A DNA stretch of 64,000 nucleotides, from contig NZ_NQOG01000001.1 of assembly GCF_002270485.1 (NCBI RefSeq), positions 124,001-188,000 on the forward strand, given 5' to 3'. The notes under the pieces were generated by a model, which made no database searches, was not told the origin of the DNA, and saw only the letters and a list, made by a program, of their open reading frames with translations. The stretch comes from Anaerostipes hominis (ex Lee et al. 2021) (GTDB lineage: Bacteria; Bacillota; Clostridia; Lachnospirales; Lachnospiraceae). The translations under genes and the position numbers were made by a program. Of this stretch, positions 8,041 to 17,440 are shown one piece after another; the stretch's first letter is position 1, and each line of letters starts with the position of its first letter.

Positions 8041-9696
8041 CTAAAAAATAACTGCAATTTTTGTTCCCTTTCCCACTTCACTTTCCACTTCGATTTTGGC
8101 GCCGTGGTATTTCGCCCCGTGTTTTACGATAGAAAGCCCCAGGCCTGTGCCTTCTCTCTCACTGGAATGGCTTTTGTCTCCCCGGTAAAACCGTTCAAAA
8201 ATACGATCCGCATCTTCCGGTGGAATGCCGATACCATCATCTTCTACGATCACTGTAGCCCGCCCTTCCATGGCAGCAGCGGTTACAGACACATGACCTC
8301 CCCGGTCGTTGTACTTGACTGCATTTTCTATGAGATTATATAACATTTCGTACAAGATCTGACGGACACCAGAGACTGTGCAAGGAGATCCAAGAACATG
8401 TAGATCAATCCCTGCCTCTGCTGCCTTCATAGACAGAGAATTTTTAATTTCCAAGGTCATCTGGTACAGATCGATCTCTTCTTTTTCCTGCACAATCTGA
8501 TTTTCATCCAGCCTGGACAGTTTGATGATACCCTCTATCATGGAAATGAGCCTTCTGGCCTCTGTGTAGATCTTTTCCGAAAACCGGCCTACATCCTCCT
8601 GCTTTACGAGTCCGTCTTTCATAAGCTCCGCATATCCTGAAATCGTCGTCAGCGGAGTCTTCAGCTCATGAGATACATTTGCGGAAAATTCTTTTCTAAG
8701 TTCTTCTCTTTCTTCTTTTTCTGTCACATCGATCATCATCAGCACCACTCCTTTAACCGCGCCTGATACCGTTACCGGATTGGCCATAAGCAAGTATTTG
8801 CGCTCGCGGAATTCCATCACTTCCTCGGAAGGCTCTCCGCCCAAAGCCATCTCCACCGCTCTGCGGAATTCATGGCTGCGGTTGATTGACAATACATTCT
8901 GGTTGCTGCACTGGTCTTCATTGATGTCAAGGATCCTGAGGGCACTTGTGTTATAAGAGAGCACCACAGATTTATCGTTGAGGATCAGAAAGCCTTCGCT
9001 CATATTTTCTGTAATCGTCGTAAACTCGATCTGCTTTTCCTTGATCTCTCTGATCTTTTCTTTTATGGCCTCATTCTGCCGGTGAATCCTCACCAGCAGA
9101 GGCGACAGCTCGTCATAGGTGTTCTCATCTTCCGGATGCTCCAGGTTGATCCGGTTGATCGGTTCGATAATCCTTCCGGTGAGGAGTCTTGAAAGAGCCA
9201 GCGCCAAAACAAAGACCACTGCCATCATTAAAATCAGGACAGGCAGTACTCCCTCCACCTGGTTAAAAATAGTCTGAGTCTCCCGGCTGAGCCGTAAGAC
9301 ACTGCCGTCCGAAAGCTTCACAGCATAATAATACGTTTGTTTTTTGAGCGTCTTAGAGATCCTTGTACTCTCCCCGGCCCCGTTTTTTACCGCTTCTTTG
9401 AACTCTTTTCTATTTCTGTGATTACTCATAGACTTTTCTTTTCCCGTACTGTCATACAGGACCTTCCCGTCTGAAGCGATCAGCGTGATCCTGCTGATCG
9501 TGATATCTTTGTATGCATCCAGACTCTGGTTCTCGTGCTGGTTCAGGGACTCTGCCATATATCCGGCCTCGTTCTGAATCCCCTCTTTTACCTGGGACAT
9601 ATATCTTCCGTAAGCAACCGCAGATAAAAATACCGTAGTGCACACCACCGTGATCAGGGCGATATAACTCATATTCAGAAAAATCTTACGCTTCAT
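8041..9696 (-). CDS. phoR: Phosphate-sensing histidine kinase PhoR
   Basis: A 551-residue membrane histidine kinase paired with PhoP. Order: TM1 at about 9-30, an extracytoplasmic sensor region to about 145, TM2 at about 150-170, a linker, a PAS domain at about 225-330, the HisKA box VSHELKTPLT with His343, then HATPase motifs (NLIENAVKY N-box, DDGIGI, GTGLGLSIVK G2 box). It overlaps phoP by four bases and is the last gene of pstSCAB-phoU-phoPR, which identifies it as the phosphate kinase; it probably senses transporter state through PhoU and PstB rather than phosphate directly, as known for the family. Confidence 0.9.
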   Translation of the reverse strand: MKRKIFLNMSYIALITVVCTTVFLSAVAYGRYMSQVKEGIQNEAGYMAESLNQHENQSLDAYKDITISRITLIASDGKVLYDSTGKEKSMSNHRNRKEFKEAVKNGAGESTRISKTLKKQTYYYAVKLSDGSVLRLSRETQTIFNQVEGVLPVLILMMAVVFVLALALSRLLTGRIIEPINRINLEHPEDENTYDELSPLLVRIHRQNEAIKEKIREIKEKQIEFTTITENMSEGFLILNDKSVVLSYNTSALRILDINEDQCSNQNVLSINRSHEFRRAVEMALGGEPSEEVMEFRERKYLLMANPVTVSGAVKGVVLMMIDVTEKEEREELRKEFSANVSHELKTPLTTISGYAELMKDGLVKQEDVGRFSEKIYTEARRLISMIEGIIKLSRLDENQIVQEKEEIDLYQMTLEIKNSLSMKAAEAGIDLHVLGSPCTVSGVRQILYEMLYNLIENAVKYNDRGGHVSVTAAAMEGRATVIVEDDGIGIPPEDADRIFERFYRGDKSHSSEREGTGLGLSIVKHGAKYHGAKIEVESEVGKGTKIAVIF

Positions 9697-10370
9697 TCAC
9701 TGCCTCCAATGCGGTAACCGATCCCTCTCACAGTCTCAATCATAGCGCCGCAGTTTCCCAGCTTCTGGCGCAGGGTACGGATATGGACATCCACCGTCCG
9801 TGTCTCGCCGTCAAAATCATATCCCCAAATATTTGTGAGAAGCTGGTCTCTGGTGAGCACATTGCCTTTGCTCTCCATGAGCATACAGAGCAGGCGGAAC
9901 TCTTTGTAGGTCAGTTCCACCTTTTCGCCGTCTGCCAGGACCTTATGCTTTCCCACATGGATATAGAGATTTCCTGCCGAGAGTTCTTCCGTCGGCTCCT
10001 CTTTTTTTACCCGCCTTAAAACCGCTTTGATCCGGGATACCAGTTCCATCATACCGAAAGGTTTTGTAATATAATCATCCGCTCCGCTGTCTAAGCCCAG
10101 CACCTTGTCATACTCGGCGCCCTTCGCCGTCATCATGATCACCGGGATATTCTTTGTCTCAGGATTGTTCCTGATCTTCCTTAAAATACTGATACCGTCT
10201 TCACCCGGGAGCATAATGTCCAGAAGCACCAGTTCAGGAATCCTTCCGGCTGAAAGGTCCTTAAAAAAACTGATGCCGCTTTCATATCCCCCCGCATCAA
10301 ATCCTGTACTCTGAAGAGTGTAGATGACAAGTTCCCGTATGTTTGCATCGTCCTCGACAATATAAATCAC
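9693..10370 (-). CDS. phoP: Phosphate response regulator PhoP (OmpR family)
   Basis: A 225-residue two-domain response regulator. The receiver has the acidic pair at Glu6-Asp7-Asp8, the phospho-acceptor Asp51 in LLDIMLPGEDG, and Lys103 in ITKPFG. The C-terminal winged helix (TYKEFRLLCMLMESKGNVLTRDQLL, RTVDVHIRTLRQKLG) is OmpR/PhoB type. It overlaps phoU by four bases and phoR by four. Its likely target is the row of 11-base repeats before pstS (14508-14553). Confidence 0.92.
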   Translation of the reverse strand: MIYIVEDDANIRELVIYTLQSTGFDAGGYESGISFFKDLSAGRIPELVLLDIMLPGEDGISILRKIRNNPETKNIPVIMMTAKGAEYDKVLGLDSGADDYITKPFGMMELVSRIKAVLRRVKKEEPTEELSAGNLYIHVGKHKVLADGEKVELTYKEFRLLCMLMESKGNVLTRDQLLTNIWGYDFDGETRTVDVHIRTLRQKLGNCGAMIETVRGIGYRIGGSE

Positions 10371-11020
10371 AGACTTCCTCCTTTATACTCCCCGGTAATA
10401 GAGAATTCCACCCATTCGGCGATATTGCTGGCGTGATCGCCGATCCGTTCAAAATACTTGGCGATCATGACAATCGCTACACAGGCCTCTCCTTTTTCCG
10501 GGTCCTCATGGATCAAAGAGATCACTTCTTTTTTTACTTTGGAAAACAGAGCGTCCACCTCGTCGTCTGCTTTGATCACCTCATTCGCGGCATCCAGATC
10601 TTTCTTTACAAAAGAATCCACAGCTTTTGTCACCATAGCGATCGTGCTTGCAGCCATCATCAGCACGTGGGTGTGGTTATTCATCACAGTCACCACATCA
10701 CTCTTTTTTACGATGCCCGCGATGTCCACGGCCTGGTCCCCGATCCGTTCCATATCCGAAACCATTTTGAGTGCCGCAGAGATCATCCTCAAATCCCCGG
10801 CCACCGGCTGCTGCTGGAGCAGAAGCTTCATACATCGTCTCTCTATGTCCCGCTCTTTCTGATTGATCTCTTCTTCCAGATCATCGATCCTTAAAATCAT
10901 CTCTTTGCTCTTTATATCTACCAGTTTCCCTGCCAGATGAATCATATCCTCACAGAGGGCACCCATCTCGATCATTTCAATATTCAGCTGTTCAAGCTGT
11001 CTGTCAAACCGATTTCTCAT
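10367..11020 (-). CDS. phoU: Phosphate transport system regulator PhoU
   Basis: A 217-residue all-helical PhoU made of two similar three-helix bundles, each with the metal-binding ExxxD-type pattern (SDMERIGDQAVDIA near the middle, KYFERIGDHASNIAEW near the end). I choose ATG 11020 (MRNRFDRQ) because it follows the pstB stop by one base and has an AGGAAGG site; the longer frame to 11098 runs into pstB coding sequence. PhoU links the Pst transporter to PhoR and damps the phosphate response when phosphate is plentiful. Confidence 0.93.
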   Translation of the reverse strand: MRNRFDRQLEQLNIEMIEMGALCEDMIHLAGKLVDIKSKEMILRIDDLEEEINQKERDIERRCMKLLLQQQPVAGDLRMISAALKMVSDMERIGDQAVDIAGIVKKSDVVTVMNNHTHVLMMAASTIAMVTKAVDSFVKKDLDAANEVIKADDEVDALFSKVKKEVISLIHEDPEKGEACVAIVMIAKYFERIGDHASNIAEWVEFSITGEYKGGSL

Positions 11021-11021
11021 A

Positions 11022-11774
11022 TCAACCAAACCTTCCTGTAATATAGTCTTCTGTTCTTTGATCTTTCGGCATGGAAAACAGTTTATCGGACTTTCCATAC
11101 TCTACGACTTCCCCTAAAAGGAAAAATGCGGTCTTATCGGAAATACGGACGGCCTGCTGCATATTATGGGTCACCATAATGATAGTATACTTGGATTTCA
11201 GCTCTGCCGCAAGGTCCTCGATCTTTGAGGTAGAAATCGGGTCCAGCGCAGACGTCGGCTCATCCATCAAGAGTACTTCCGGCTCCACTGCCAGAGCCCT
11301 GGCGATGCAGAGTCTCTGCTGCTGGCCTCCCGAAAGGCCCATGGCACTTTTTTTCAGACGGTCCTTCAGTTCATCCCAGATTGCCGCGTTTCTCAGAGAT
11401 TTCTCCACGATCTCATCCAGCTGCGCTTTGTTCCTGACTCCATGGGTCCTCGGCCCATAGGCTACATTGTCATAGACACTCATAGGAAACGGATTCGGCT
11501 TCTGAAACACCATGCCTACCCGTTTTCTGAGCAGATTAATGTCCATATCTCCATAAATATCTTCTCCGTCCAGAGTGACTTTTCCTGTGATCTTACATCC
11601 CTCCACCAGGTCATTCATACGGTTTAAAGATTTTAAAAGTGTAGATTTTCCACAGCCGGACGGACCGATAAATGCCGTGATCTCATTCGGGGAAATATCC
11701 AGATCAATCGCTTTGAGTGCTTTAAAATCCCCGTAATATAAATCCAGATTCTGTACTTTAATTTTAGATTCCAT
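11022..11774 (-). CDS. pstB: Phosphate ABC transporter ATP-binding protein
   Basis: The 250-residue ATPase of the high-affinity phosphate importer. Walker A is GPSGCGKST at 37-45, the signature is LSGGQQQR at 147-154 and Walker B is [11 protein letters not shown] ending at 178, with a switch His in MVTHNMQQA. Length and motifs are those of PstB rather than other ABC ATPases. It sits between pstA (3-base gap) and phoU (1-base gap). Confidence 0.97.
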   Translation of the reverse strand: MESKIKVQNLDLYYGDFKALKAIDLDISPNEITAFIGPSGCGKSTLLKSLNRMNDLVEGCKITGKVTLDGEDIYGDMDINLLRKRVGMVFQKPNPFPMSVYDNVAYGPRTHGVRNKAQLDEIVEKSLRNAAIWDELKDRLKKSAMGLSGGQQQRLCIARALAVEPEVLLMDEPTSALDPISTSKIEDLAAELKSKYTIIMVTHNMQQAVRISDKTAFFLLGEVVEYGKSDKLFSMPKDQRTEDYITGRFG

Positions 11775-11777
11775 GTT

Positions 11778-12677
11778 CTATCCTTTCGTTATCCGCTTGG
11801 CAATAAATGTCGACACCGCGTTGATGATGATCACTACGACCAGCAGGACCACCGCCGTGGCATAAGACTGATTAATATGCAGACCTTCGCTGGAGAGGGC
11901 ATACATATGGACCGACAATGTTCTCCCGGAACCCATTACGTTGGATGGGATCTCCGCCACTGTTCCGGCCGTATACATCAGTGCCGCCGTCTCTCCCACG
12001 ATTCTTCCCACTGCCAATATTACTCCCGACAAAATGCCTGGCACTGCAGACGGAAGCACGATCTGAAAGACAGTCCTCAATTTCCCCGCTCCAAGCCCGA
12101 AGCTTCCTTCCCTGAAAGAATCCGGGACAGATTTTAATGCCTCCTCGCTGGTTCTCATCACAGACGGCAGAATCATAATCGCCAGTGTTGCAGCTCCCGA
12201 TAAAATGGACAGTCCCCATTTTAATGTGGTCACAAAGAACAGCATACCAAACAGTCCATATACAATGGATGGAATTCCTGAAAGAGTTTCCGCAGTAATC
12301 CTGACGATCCCCACAAGCCGGTTTCCTTTTTTAGCATATTCCACAAGATAGACTGCAGAAAAGATTCCCAGCGGCACTGCAAATAAAAGTGCAAGCGCTG
12401 TCATGCTGACCGTGTTGACCATAGCCGGAAAAAGCGATACATTGGTGGATGTATATTTTAAAGAAAACAGATCTTTTGTAAGATACGGAACCCCGTGTAC
12501 CAGAATATATCCGATCAGATAGATCAAAATTCCCGCCGTAAAGACCGTGGATATCAACACGAGCAGATACAGAAGCAGAGAGAGCGGAGTTCTTTTGTAT
12601 GAAGAAAATCTCTGTTTCGTTGTGACCTTGTTAACCTGTTTTATGTAGTTTAATGGCTTTGCCGTCATCGCCTCCAT
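11778..12677 (-). CDS. pstA: Phosphate ABC transporter permease PstA
   Basis: A 299-residue inner-membrane permease with about six helices after a basic N-terminal tail of some 35 residues. The binding-protein-dependent transport loop SVPDSFREGSFGLGAGKLRTV is typical of PstA, as are AETLSGIPSIVYGLFG and VGRIVGETAALMYTAG. It overlaps pstC by one base, so the two permease subunits are made together. Confidence 0.95.
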   Translation of the reverse strand: MEAMTAKPLNYIKQVNKVTTKQRFSSYKRTPLSLLLYLLVLISTVFTAGILIYLIGYILVHGVPYLTKDLFSLKYTSTNVSLFPAMVNTVSMTALALLFAVPLGIFSAVYLVEYAKKGNRLVGIVRITAETLSGIPSIVYGLFGMLFFVTTLKWGLSILSGAATLAIMILPSVMRTSEEALKSVPDSFREGSFGLGAGKLRTVFQIVLPSAVPGILSGVILAVGRIVGETAALMYTAGTVAEIPSNVMGSGRTLSVHMYALSSEGLHINQSYATAVVLLVVVIIINAVSTFIAKRITKG

Positions 12678-13528
12678 CAGAATTCCTCCTTATGTTTTAA
12701 TGCGGAAAAAGAAAGGTTGATCAGCAGGATAAAAACAAACAGCACCACAGCCGTGGCGATCAGCGCTTCCCTGTGCAGATCCGTGGCATAACCCATTTCC
12801 AAAACGATATTCGCCGTCAGTGTCCTGACTCCCTTATAAAGTTCCATCGGCATCCTGGCCTGGTTTCCCGCAACCATGACAACCGCCATGGTCTCTCCTA
12901 TGGCTCTTCCGATCCCTAACACGACACCTGCCAGAATACCGGATTTAGCCGCCGGCAGCACTGTAAAAAACACACTTCTCTCGTGACTCGCCCCCAGGGC
13001 CAGTGAACCTTCGTAATAGCTGTCCGGCACTGCACGGATGGCACTCTCAGAAACACCGATAATCGTCGGCAGAATCATGATCCCTAAAAGCAGTGACGCC
13101 GTAAGAATACTGTTTCCGTTGCCACCGAAAATATTTCTGACCATCGGTACCAAAACGACCATACCGAAGAAACCATAGACCACAGATGGAATACCTGCTA
13201 AAAGATCCACTGCCGGCTTTAATATTTTATAAAGCTTCCCGCTGCAGAACTTTGCCATGAAGACCGCCGTAAATATTCCGATGGGAACACCTACGATGAT
13301 GGCTCCCGCCGTGATATAAAGGCTTCCCAGGATCATTGGGAAGATGCCAAAGAATCCATTCTTTGGCATCCATCGCTCTCCGGCCAGAAAGTTTGCCGGT
13401 CCGATCTCCCCAATAGCGGGTAAGCCGTTCATAAACAGGAATGCACATATCAGTATGACTGCCAGTATGGAAGTACAGGCTGCGGTCAGAAATACACCTT
13501 TCATGATCTTTTCTTTGTACTGTTTCAT
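12677..13528 (-). CDS. pstC: Phosphate ABC transporter permease PstC
   Basis: A 283-residue permease with six predicted helices. Diagnostic stretches are DLLAGIPSVVYGFFG, the coupling loop AVPDSYYEGSLALGASHERSV and GIGRAIGETMAVVMVAGN. It forms the membrane channel with PstA, binds PstB at the cytoplasmic face, and receives phosphate from PstS. It starts about 40 bases after pstS. Confidence 0.95.
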   Translation of the reverse strand: MKQYKEKIMKGVFLTAACTSILAVILICAFLFMNGLPAIGEIGPANFLAGERWMPKNGFFGIFPMILGSLYITAGAIIVGVPIGIFTAVFMAKFCSGKLYKILKPAVDLLAGIPSVVYGFFGMVVLVPMVRNIFGGNGNSILTASLLLGIMILPTIIGVSESAIRAVPDSYYEGSLALGASHERSVFFTVLPAAKSGILAGVVLGIGRAIGETMAVVMVAGNQARMPMELYKGVRTLTANIVLEMGYATDLHREALIATAVVLFVFILLINLSFSALKHKEEF

Positions 13529-13568
13529 CTTTATTTCCCCACTATCTCTCTTTTTGCATCATATGGCC

Positions 13569-14459
13569 TTATTTCACATCGTCCCAGGAAATCACTTCAC
13601 CTGTAAAAATACCTTTTATCTGGTCACTTTTAAGCTCGGATACATCGTTTTTCTTGTTTACGATCACTGCAATTCCATCCTGTGCTATGACTGTCGGCTT
13701 TACGCCCTTTTTCACTTCACTGTCGGCAAGTTCTCTGGATGCCATCCCGATGTCGCAGACTCCGTCAACTGTGGAAGTCACTCCTGTTGTAGAATCACTC
13801 TGCTGAACTTCGATCTTTACATCTTTGTTAAGTGACGTATAAGCTTCTTTTAACTTTTCCATGACCGGGGTAACAGATGATGATCCTGCCACGACGATCT
13901 TGCCTTTTGCCCCGGAGGCTTTGTATGACGCAGCTTTGTCATCGACCGTAATATAACCGTTGTCCGCAACTACTTTCTGACCTTCTTTGCTCATAATAAA
14001 CTTGATAAAATCTTTAGCCTGGGAATTCAGTTTCTTCTCATTTGTCACAATGTTGAACGGACGCACGATCTTATAAGTCTTATTTTTTACGTTTTCTGTA
14101 CTCGGCTCTGCTCCGTCAATCTTCAGAGCCTTCACTGTATCATTTAAGGACCCTAAAGATATGTAGCCGATCGCCGCCTCATTTTCAGCTATGGTTGTCA
14201 TCATAACGGAAGTGGAATTGGTGATCATTGCTTCCGTTGTCGTGTTATCTATCTTATTTCCGTCACTATCTTTTTCTTCTATTCCAAATAACTCAATAAA
14301 CGCTCCTCTTGTCCCAGACCCGTCTTCTCTGGATACAACGGTGATATCTTCTCCTGCTGCTTTTTTACCTTCGTCTTTGCCTCCGCAGCCTGCCAGTAAA
14401 GTTGTCGCTGCCACTGCTGTCAGTAGAACACTTAAAATTCTTTTCCTCATCTTTCTCAT
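13569..14459 (-). CDS. pstS: Phosphate-binding lipoprotein PstS
   Basis: The extracellular phosphate-capturing lipoprotein, about 296 residues. The start chosen is ATG 14459 (MRKMRKRIL), preceded by AAGGAGATTATT. A lipobox LLAGC near residue 23 marks the lipidated Cys. Two lobes can be seen, each with PBP-like substrate loops: ITVVSREDGSGTRGAF (the SREDGSGTR phosphate loop) and GSSSVTPVMEKL. In this protein the usual order of the two loops is swapped compared with short PstS proteins, as is common for the PBP_like_2 class in Clostridia. First gene of the pst operon, with a candidate Pho box 50 bases upstream. Confidence 0.92.
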   Translation of the reverse strand: MRKMRKRILSVLLTAVAATTLLAGCGGKDEGKKAAGEDITVVSREDGSGTRGAFIELFGIEEKDSDGNKIDNTTTEAMITNSTSVMMTTIAENEAAIGYISLGSLNDTVKALKIDGAEPSTENVKNKTYKIVRPFNIVTNEKKLNSQAKDFIKFIMSKEGQKVVADNGYITVDDKAASYKASGAKGKIVVAGSSSVTPVMEKLKEAYTSLNKDVKIEVQQSDSTTGVTSTVDGVCDIGMASRELADSEVKKGVKPTVIAQDGIAVIVNKKNDVSELKSDQIKGIFTGEVISWDDVK

Positions 14460-14507
14460 AATAATCTCCTTTTGGCTTTTCATCGCTACAAGTCATATCT
14501 TACTCGT

Positions 14508-14553
14508 CCAATGTAAAATTCAAAAGACAGGTTATGTTAAATCTGAGTAAAAC
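14508..14553 (-). promoter_or_regulatory. Candidate PhoP-binding repeats before pstS
   Basis: On the minus strand four related heptamers recur every 11 bases: TTTTACT, TTTAACA, CTGTCTT and ATTTTAC. This 7+4 layout is that of Pho boxes in Bacillus and enterics. It lies 50-95 bases before the pstS ATG, in the right place for activation by PhoP encoded in the same operon. Assignment is by pattern and context. Confidence 0.55.
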
Positions 14554-14590
14554 TTCACAGAATACTTATCGGTATTTTACTTTTGTGAAG
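14553..14590. repeat. Inverted repeat upstream of the Pho box
   Basis: CTTCACA at 14553-14559 pairs with TGTGAAG at 14584-14590, with an inner AATAC/GTATT pair. It separates the interspersed repeat copy A from the pstS promoter region. Function unknown; could be an operator or a small stem. Confidence 0.5.
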
Positions 14591-14593
14591 AAA

Positions 14594-14766
14594 ACAAAGT
14601 GGGCAAACCCACTTCAGCTCCCCAACACCTCAATCTTTGAGGGCTTGACAACTTTGCGTGCCAGATGCGATTTGCCAAGGGCAAATGATTTCCTCACGCA
14701 TCTGTGCACAACCCGCGGAGCGTTTTTGTTTCATAGGGAAGGTCAAAGAACTTTCCTATGAAACAA
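14594..14766 (-). repeat. Interspersed repeat, full copy A
   Basis: About 173 bp, roughly 90 % identical by eye to copy B at 18786-18958. On the minus strand it begins at the U-tract of the upstream terminator with a long hairpin (GTTTCATAGGAAAGTTC pairing with GACCTTCCCTATGAAAC across a short loop), then ACGCTCCGCGGGTTGTGCACAG, a nested stem CAGATGCG/CGCATCTG around ATTTGCC/GGCAAAT, and ends with a GTGGG/CCCAC stem. No open reading frame of note. It fills most of the 363-base gap between the secreted-protein gene and pstS. Confidence 0.85.
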
Positions 14767-14798
14767 AAAAAGAACCTATGCATCAACACATAGATTCT
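14764..14798 (-). terminator. Intrinsic terminator after the secreted-protein gene
   Basis: Minus strand stem AGAATCTATG / CATAGGTTCT with a short loop, then seven T residues. The repeat copy A begins directly at the end of this T run. Confidence 0.8.
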
Positions 14799-14822
14799 TC
14801 CTTTTTACTTCTCATTCTCAGA

Positions 14823-16001
14823 TCAATACTGATACAGCCAGTAAGACCCGTTTGCCTGTTTTCCTGATTTCATGACCTTTATATAATAGGTACCTTTGCT
14901 GCTCTTAAAACTAAATGTTTTAACCTTTTCTCCCGATAAAGACAGGGATTTTACAGGCTTTTTCCTGCCTTTTTTGTAAACGGTAAACCTGATCTTTCCG
15001 GAGTTCATATAAGTTTCTGCTTCCATAAATATCTTTTTCCGCTTCTTCGGAACTGAAATTCGGTACCATCTGGACGCTTTTTCTGTCACTGTATACAAAT
15101 CATACTGTTCCCGAAATCTTTTTAACGTCTTCGCTTTCTTTTTCTTCGTCTTATACTTTGCCGGGATAAATGTCTTGATCACACAGAGCGAATATCCCTG
15201 TTCTGTACCTGCTCTTGCTGCAATCCGGTAGGTTCCCTTCTTCAGTCCATAGACAACCGTGCCTGTATCACTGGTAAAATAAGACTTCTGCTGCCGTCCG
15301 ATATTTTTCCAGCGTCGGCCTTCTCTTCTCTGGACGTAAAATACAACCGGAGTTTTCTGTTTCACGATCGGGGATGCCGTGATATCAGCAGTTCCCCGTT
15401 TTCCCATGGTAAAGGAGTGATATGTATATCTTCCCTGCCCGCTCTGAATGTAGGATATCTCATTGGATAGCTTACGCGGGTTATCTTTGATGACAAACGG
15501 TGCGATAAAAACCGTGGTAAAGTCTTTCGGCAGCCTCACATAATAGGTTCCCGGTTCTGCCTTAAGTTTCACGGCCCCGTCCGGTATCCGCTGCCCTGCA
15601 GGCCTCTTCTGCCTATCCAGGAGAGACGGCATCTGTGCGTTGTCTTCCTCCTGAAAAGATACAAGGATCAGACTTCCCTCTTCCTTCACCCTGAGTTCGA
15701 CCAGCCTGTCGCTGTGGTCTCTCAGATAAGACTGGGTAAAAGTATACATGCCGTCTCCGTACATCATATACATGGAAGCCTCGTTCATGCTGGTGAACCG
15801 GCCCGCTTCCATGATATCCTTATCCATCCCGGAAGCTTTGGCGCCTTTGCCTCCCCGTACATCGGAACCCATGCGGCCTATTGACACGTTGGCTGCATTC
15901 TTCCTGTCACCGGCTGAAACAGAAATCGGAAAACCAATGAGCCGGGCACCTAAAACAACGGATAAAATGATACTGGTAAAACAGATACTGCATCTTTTCA
16001 T
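14823..16001 (-). CDS. Secreted protein with PPC-like beta-sandwich repeats
   Basis: A 392-residue exported protein I do not recognise by name. Start at ATG 16001, with GGAGGAGGTG seven bases before; a GTG three codons earlier lies inside that site. It has a signal peptide (CSICFTSIILSVVLGARLIGF). Three segments share a pattern like the bacterial pre-peptidase C-terminal (PPC) fold: around KAEPGTYYVRLPKDFTTVFI, GTVVYGLKKGTYRIAARAG with a following GYSLCV, and SFKSSKGTYYIKVMKSG at the C-terminus. The middle and end are very basic (KTKKKKAKTLKRF), which could hold it to the cell wall. No catalytic motif is seen. Monocistronic, with its own terminator. Confidence 0.7.
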   Translation of the reverse strand: MKRCSICFTSIILSVVLGARLIGFPISVSAGDRKNAANVSIGRMGSDVRGGKGAKASGMDKDIMEAGRFTSMNEASMYMMYGDGMYTFTQSYLRDHSDRLVELRVKEEGSLILVSFQEEDNAQMPSLLDRQKRPAGQRIPDGAVKLKAEPGTYYVRLPKDFTTVFIAPFVIKDNPRKLSNEISYIQSGQGRYTYHSFTMGKRGTADITASPIVKQKTPVVFYVQRREGRRWKNIGRQQKSYFTSDTGTVVYGLKKGTYRIAARAGTEQGYSLCVIKTFIPAKYKTKKKKAKTLKRFREQYDLYTVTEKASRWYRISVPKKRKKIFMEAETYMNSGKIRFTVYKKGRKKPVKSLSLSGEKVKTFSFKSSKGTYYIKVMKSGKQANGSYWLYQY

Positions 16002-16108
16002 AAGACACACCTCCTCCGTAACTGCCCTGTGGAAGCGGCTTAACCTAAATATTATGTCTTAATTATATCATGCAGATATCTCAGAAATATGACATTCTCA
16101 TGAAGTTT

Positions 16109-17377
16109 TTAATCCCCGGAAATGTTGTAAACAGCGCCTCTGCAAATAGTATAATAAATTTTCCCGTAGAGCTTCCAGCCTTTAAACGGTGAGTTTGAGG
16201 CCTTGGAATAAAACTTCTCTACAATATACTCCTCGTCCTCCCTGAACAGAACCAAATCTGCCGGTTTGCCCTCCTGTATCCTTCCCTGTTCCAGGTGATA
16301 AAGCTTTGCGGGATTAACCGTCATTTTTTCCAGGAGTTCCATCAAAGTGAGGTGTCCTTCCTTTACCAGTTTTGTAATTCCAAGTCCCAGAGAAGTTTCC
16401 AGTCCGGTAATACCGCTCGGTGCCTTTGCAAGGCCTGCTGCCTTTTCTTCCTCAGAGTGAGGCGCATGGTCTGTGGCGATGATCTCTATAGTGCCTTCCT
16501 TCAGTCCCTCGATGATCCTCTCCCTGTCTTTTTCCGTCCTGAGAGGCGGATTCATCTTGGCCAGGGAACCGTAGATGAGAACGTCCTCTTCCGTCAAAGT
16601 AAAATGATGGGGCGACGCCTCCGCCGTCACACGAGCGCCTTTTGCCCTGGCATCTCTCACAAAATCAACGGCTTTGGCAGAACTGATATGCTGTATATCC
16701 ACAGATGCCCCGGTCTCCAGCGCCAGCCGGCAGTCTCTTTCCACCATCACCGACTCCGCTTCATCGGAAGCCCCTCCGTACTCAAGCTGTTCGGCAACCT
16801 TTCCGGCATTGACTCCCGGACGCTTAATATATTTCGGATCTTCCTCGTGAAGGCTGACCGGAACATCAAGTTTTGCCGCAGTCTCCATAGCCTTGCGGAC
16901 GATCTCTTCATCCATGAGCGGAAGACCGTCATCTGTAAATCCCAGTGCCCCGTGGGCTTTCAGTTCTTCCATGTCCACGAGTTCTTTCCCTTTAAAACCT
17001 TTGGATACCGCCGCAGTCTGGACAAGCCGGATCGGCAGCTTCTGTGCCCGTTTCAAAATGTCATCCAGTATCTCTGTACTGTCCACCACAGGCTTTGTAT
17101 TTGCCATACAAACCACTGTGGTGACACCTCCGTGAAGGGCCGCCCGGCTTCCTGTCTGCATATCTTCTTTGTGTGTAAATCCAGGGTCTCTGAAATGCAC
17201 ATGGACATCGATCAGACCAGGAGCCACGACCATGCCTTCTGCGTCTATGATCTGTTCATAATTAGCTGTTTCTGTATTTCCTATACTTTTAATCTTTCCA
17301 TCGGAAAGAACAAGATCGGTCACTTTATCAAATCCGGTTTCCGGGTCCATGACTCTTCCGTTTTTAATTAAAATCAT
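16109..17377 (-). CDS. pyrC: Dihydroorotase
   Basis: PyrC closes N-carbamoyl-aspartate to dihydroorotate. The 422-residue class I (type PyrC of Gram-positives) protein has metal ligands in DVHVHFRDPG, a further His in VSLHEEDP, IQHISSAKAVD and the catalytic Asp in IATDHAPHS. Start taken at ATG 17377 (MILIKNGRV), which has AGGAGGAGATTAT before it; the frame extends to 17437 without a site. It is separate from the pyrF-K-D-E operon and from carAB, so pyrimidine synthesis is split over at least three loci here; pyrB is not in the window. Confidence 0.95.
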   Translation of the reverse strand: MILIKNGRVMDPETGFDKVTDLVLSDGKIKSIGNTETANYEQIIDAEGMVVAPGLIDVHVHFRDPGFTHKEDMQTGSRAALHGGVTTVVCMANTKPVVDSTEILDDILKRAQKLPIRLVQTAAVSKGFKGKELVDMEELKAHGALGFTDDGLPLMDEEIVRKAMETAAKLDVPVSLHEEDPKYIKRPGVNAGKVAEQLEYGGASDEAESVMVERDCRLALETGASVDIQHISSAKAVDFVRDARAKGARVTAEASPHHFTLTEEDVLIYGSLAKMNPPLRTEKDRERIIEGLKEGTIEIIATDHAPHSEEEKAAGLAKAPSGITGLETSLGLGITKLVKEGHLTLMELLEKMTVNPAKLYHLEQGRIQEGKPADLVLFREDEEYIVEKFYSKASNSPFKGWKLYGKIYYTICRGAVYNISGD

Positions 17378-17440
17378 ATAATCTCCTCCTGCTGATTTTA
17401 TTTTATCATAACATATGTGCCTGAATACGGGCAACAAAAC

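Noticed and set aside
16295-17371. 358-codon plus-strand frame opposite pyrC
   Set aside because: Long, but it is the reverse frame of a well-conserved pyrC; His/Cys/Phe-rich with no family pattern.
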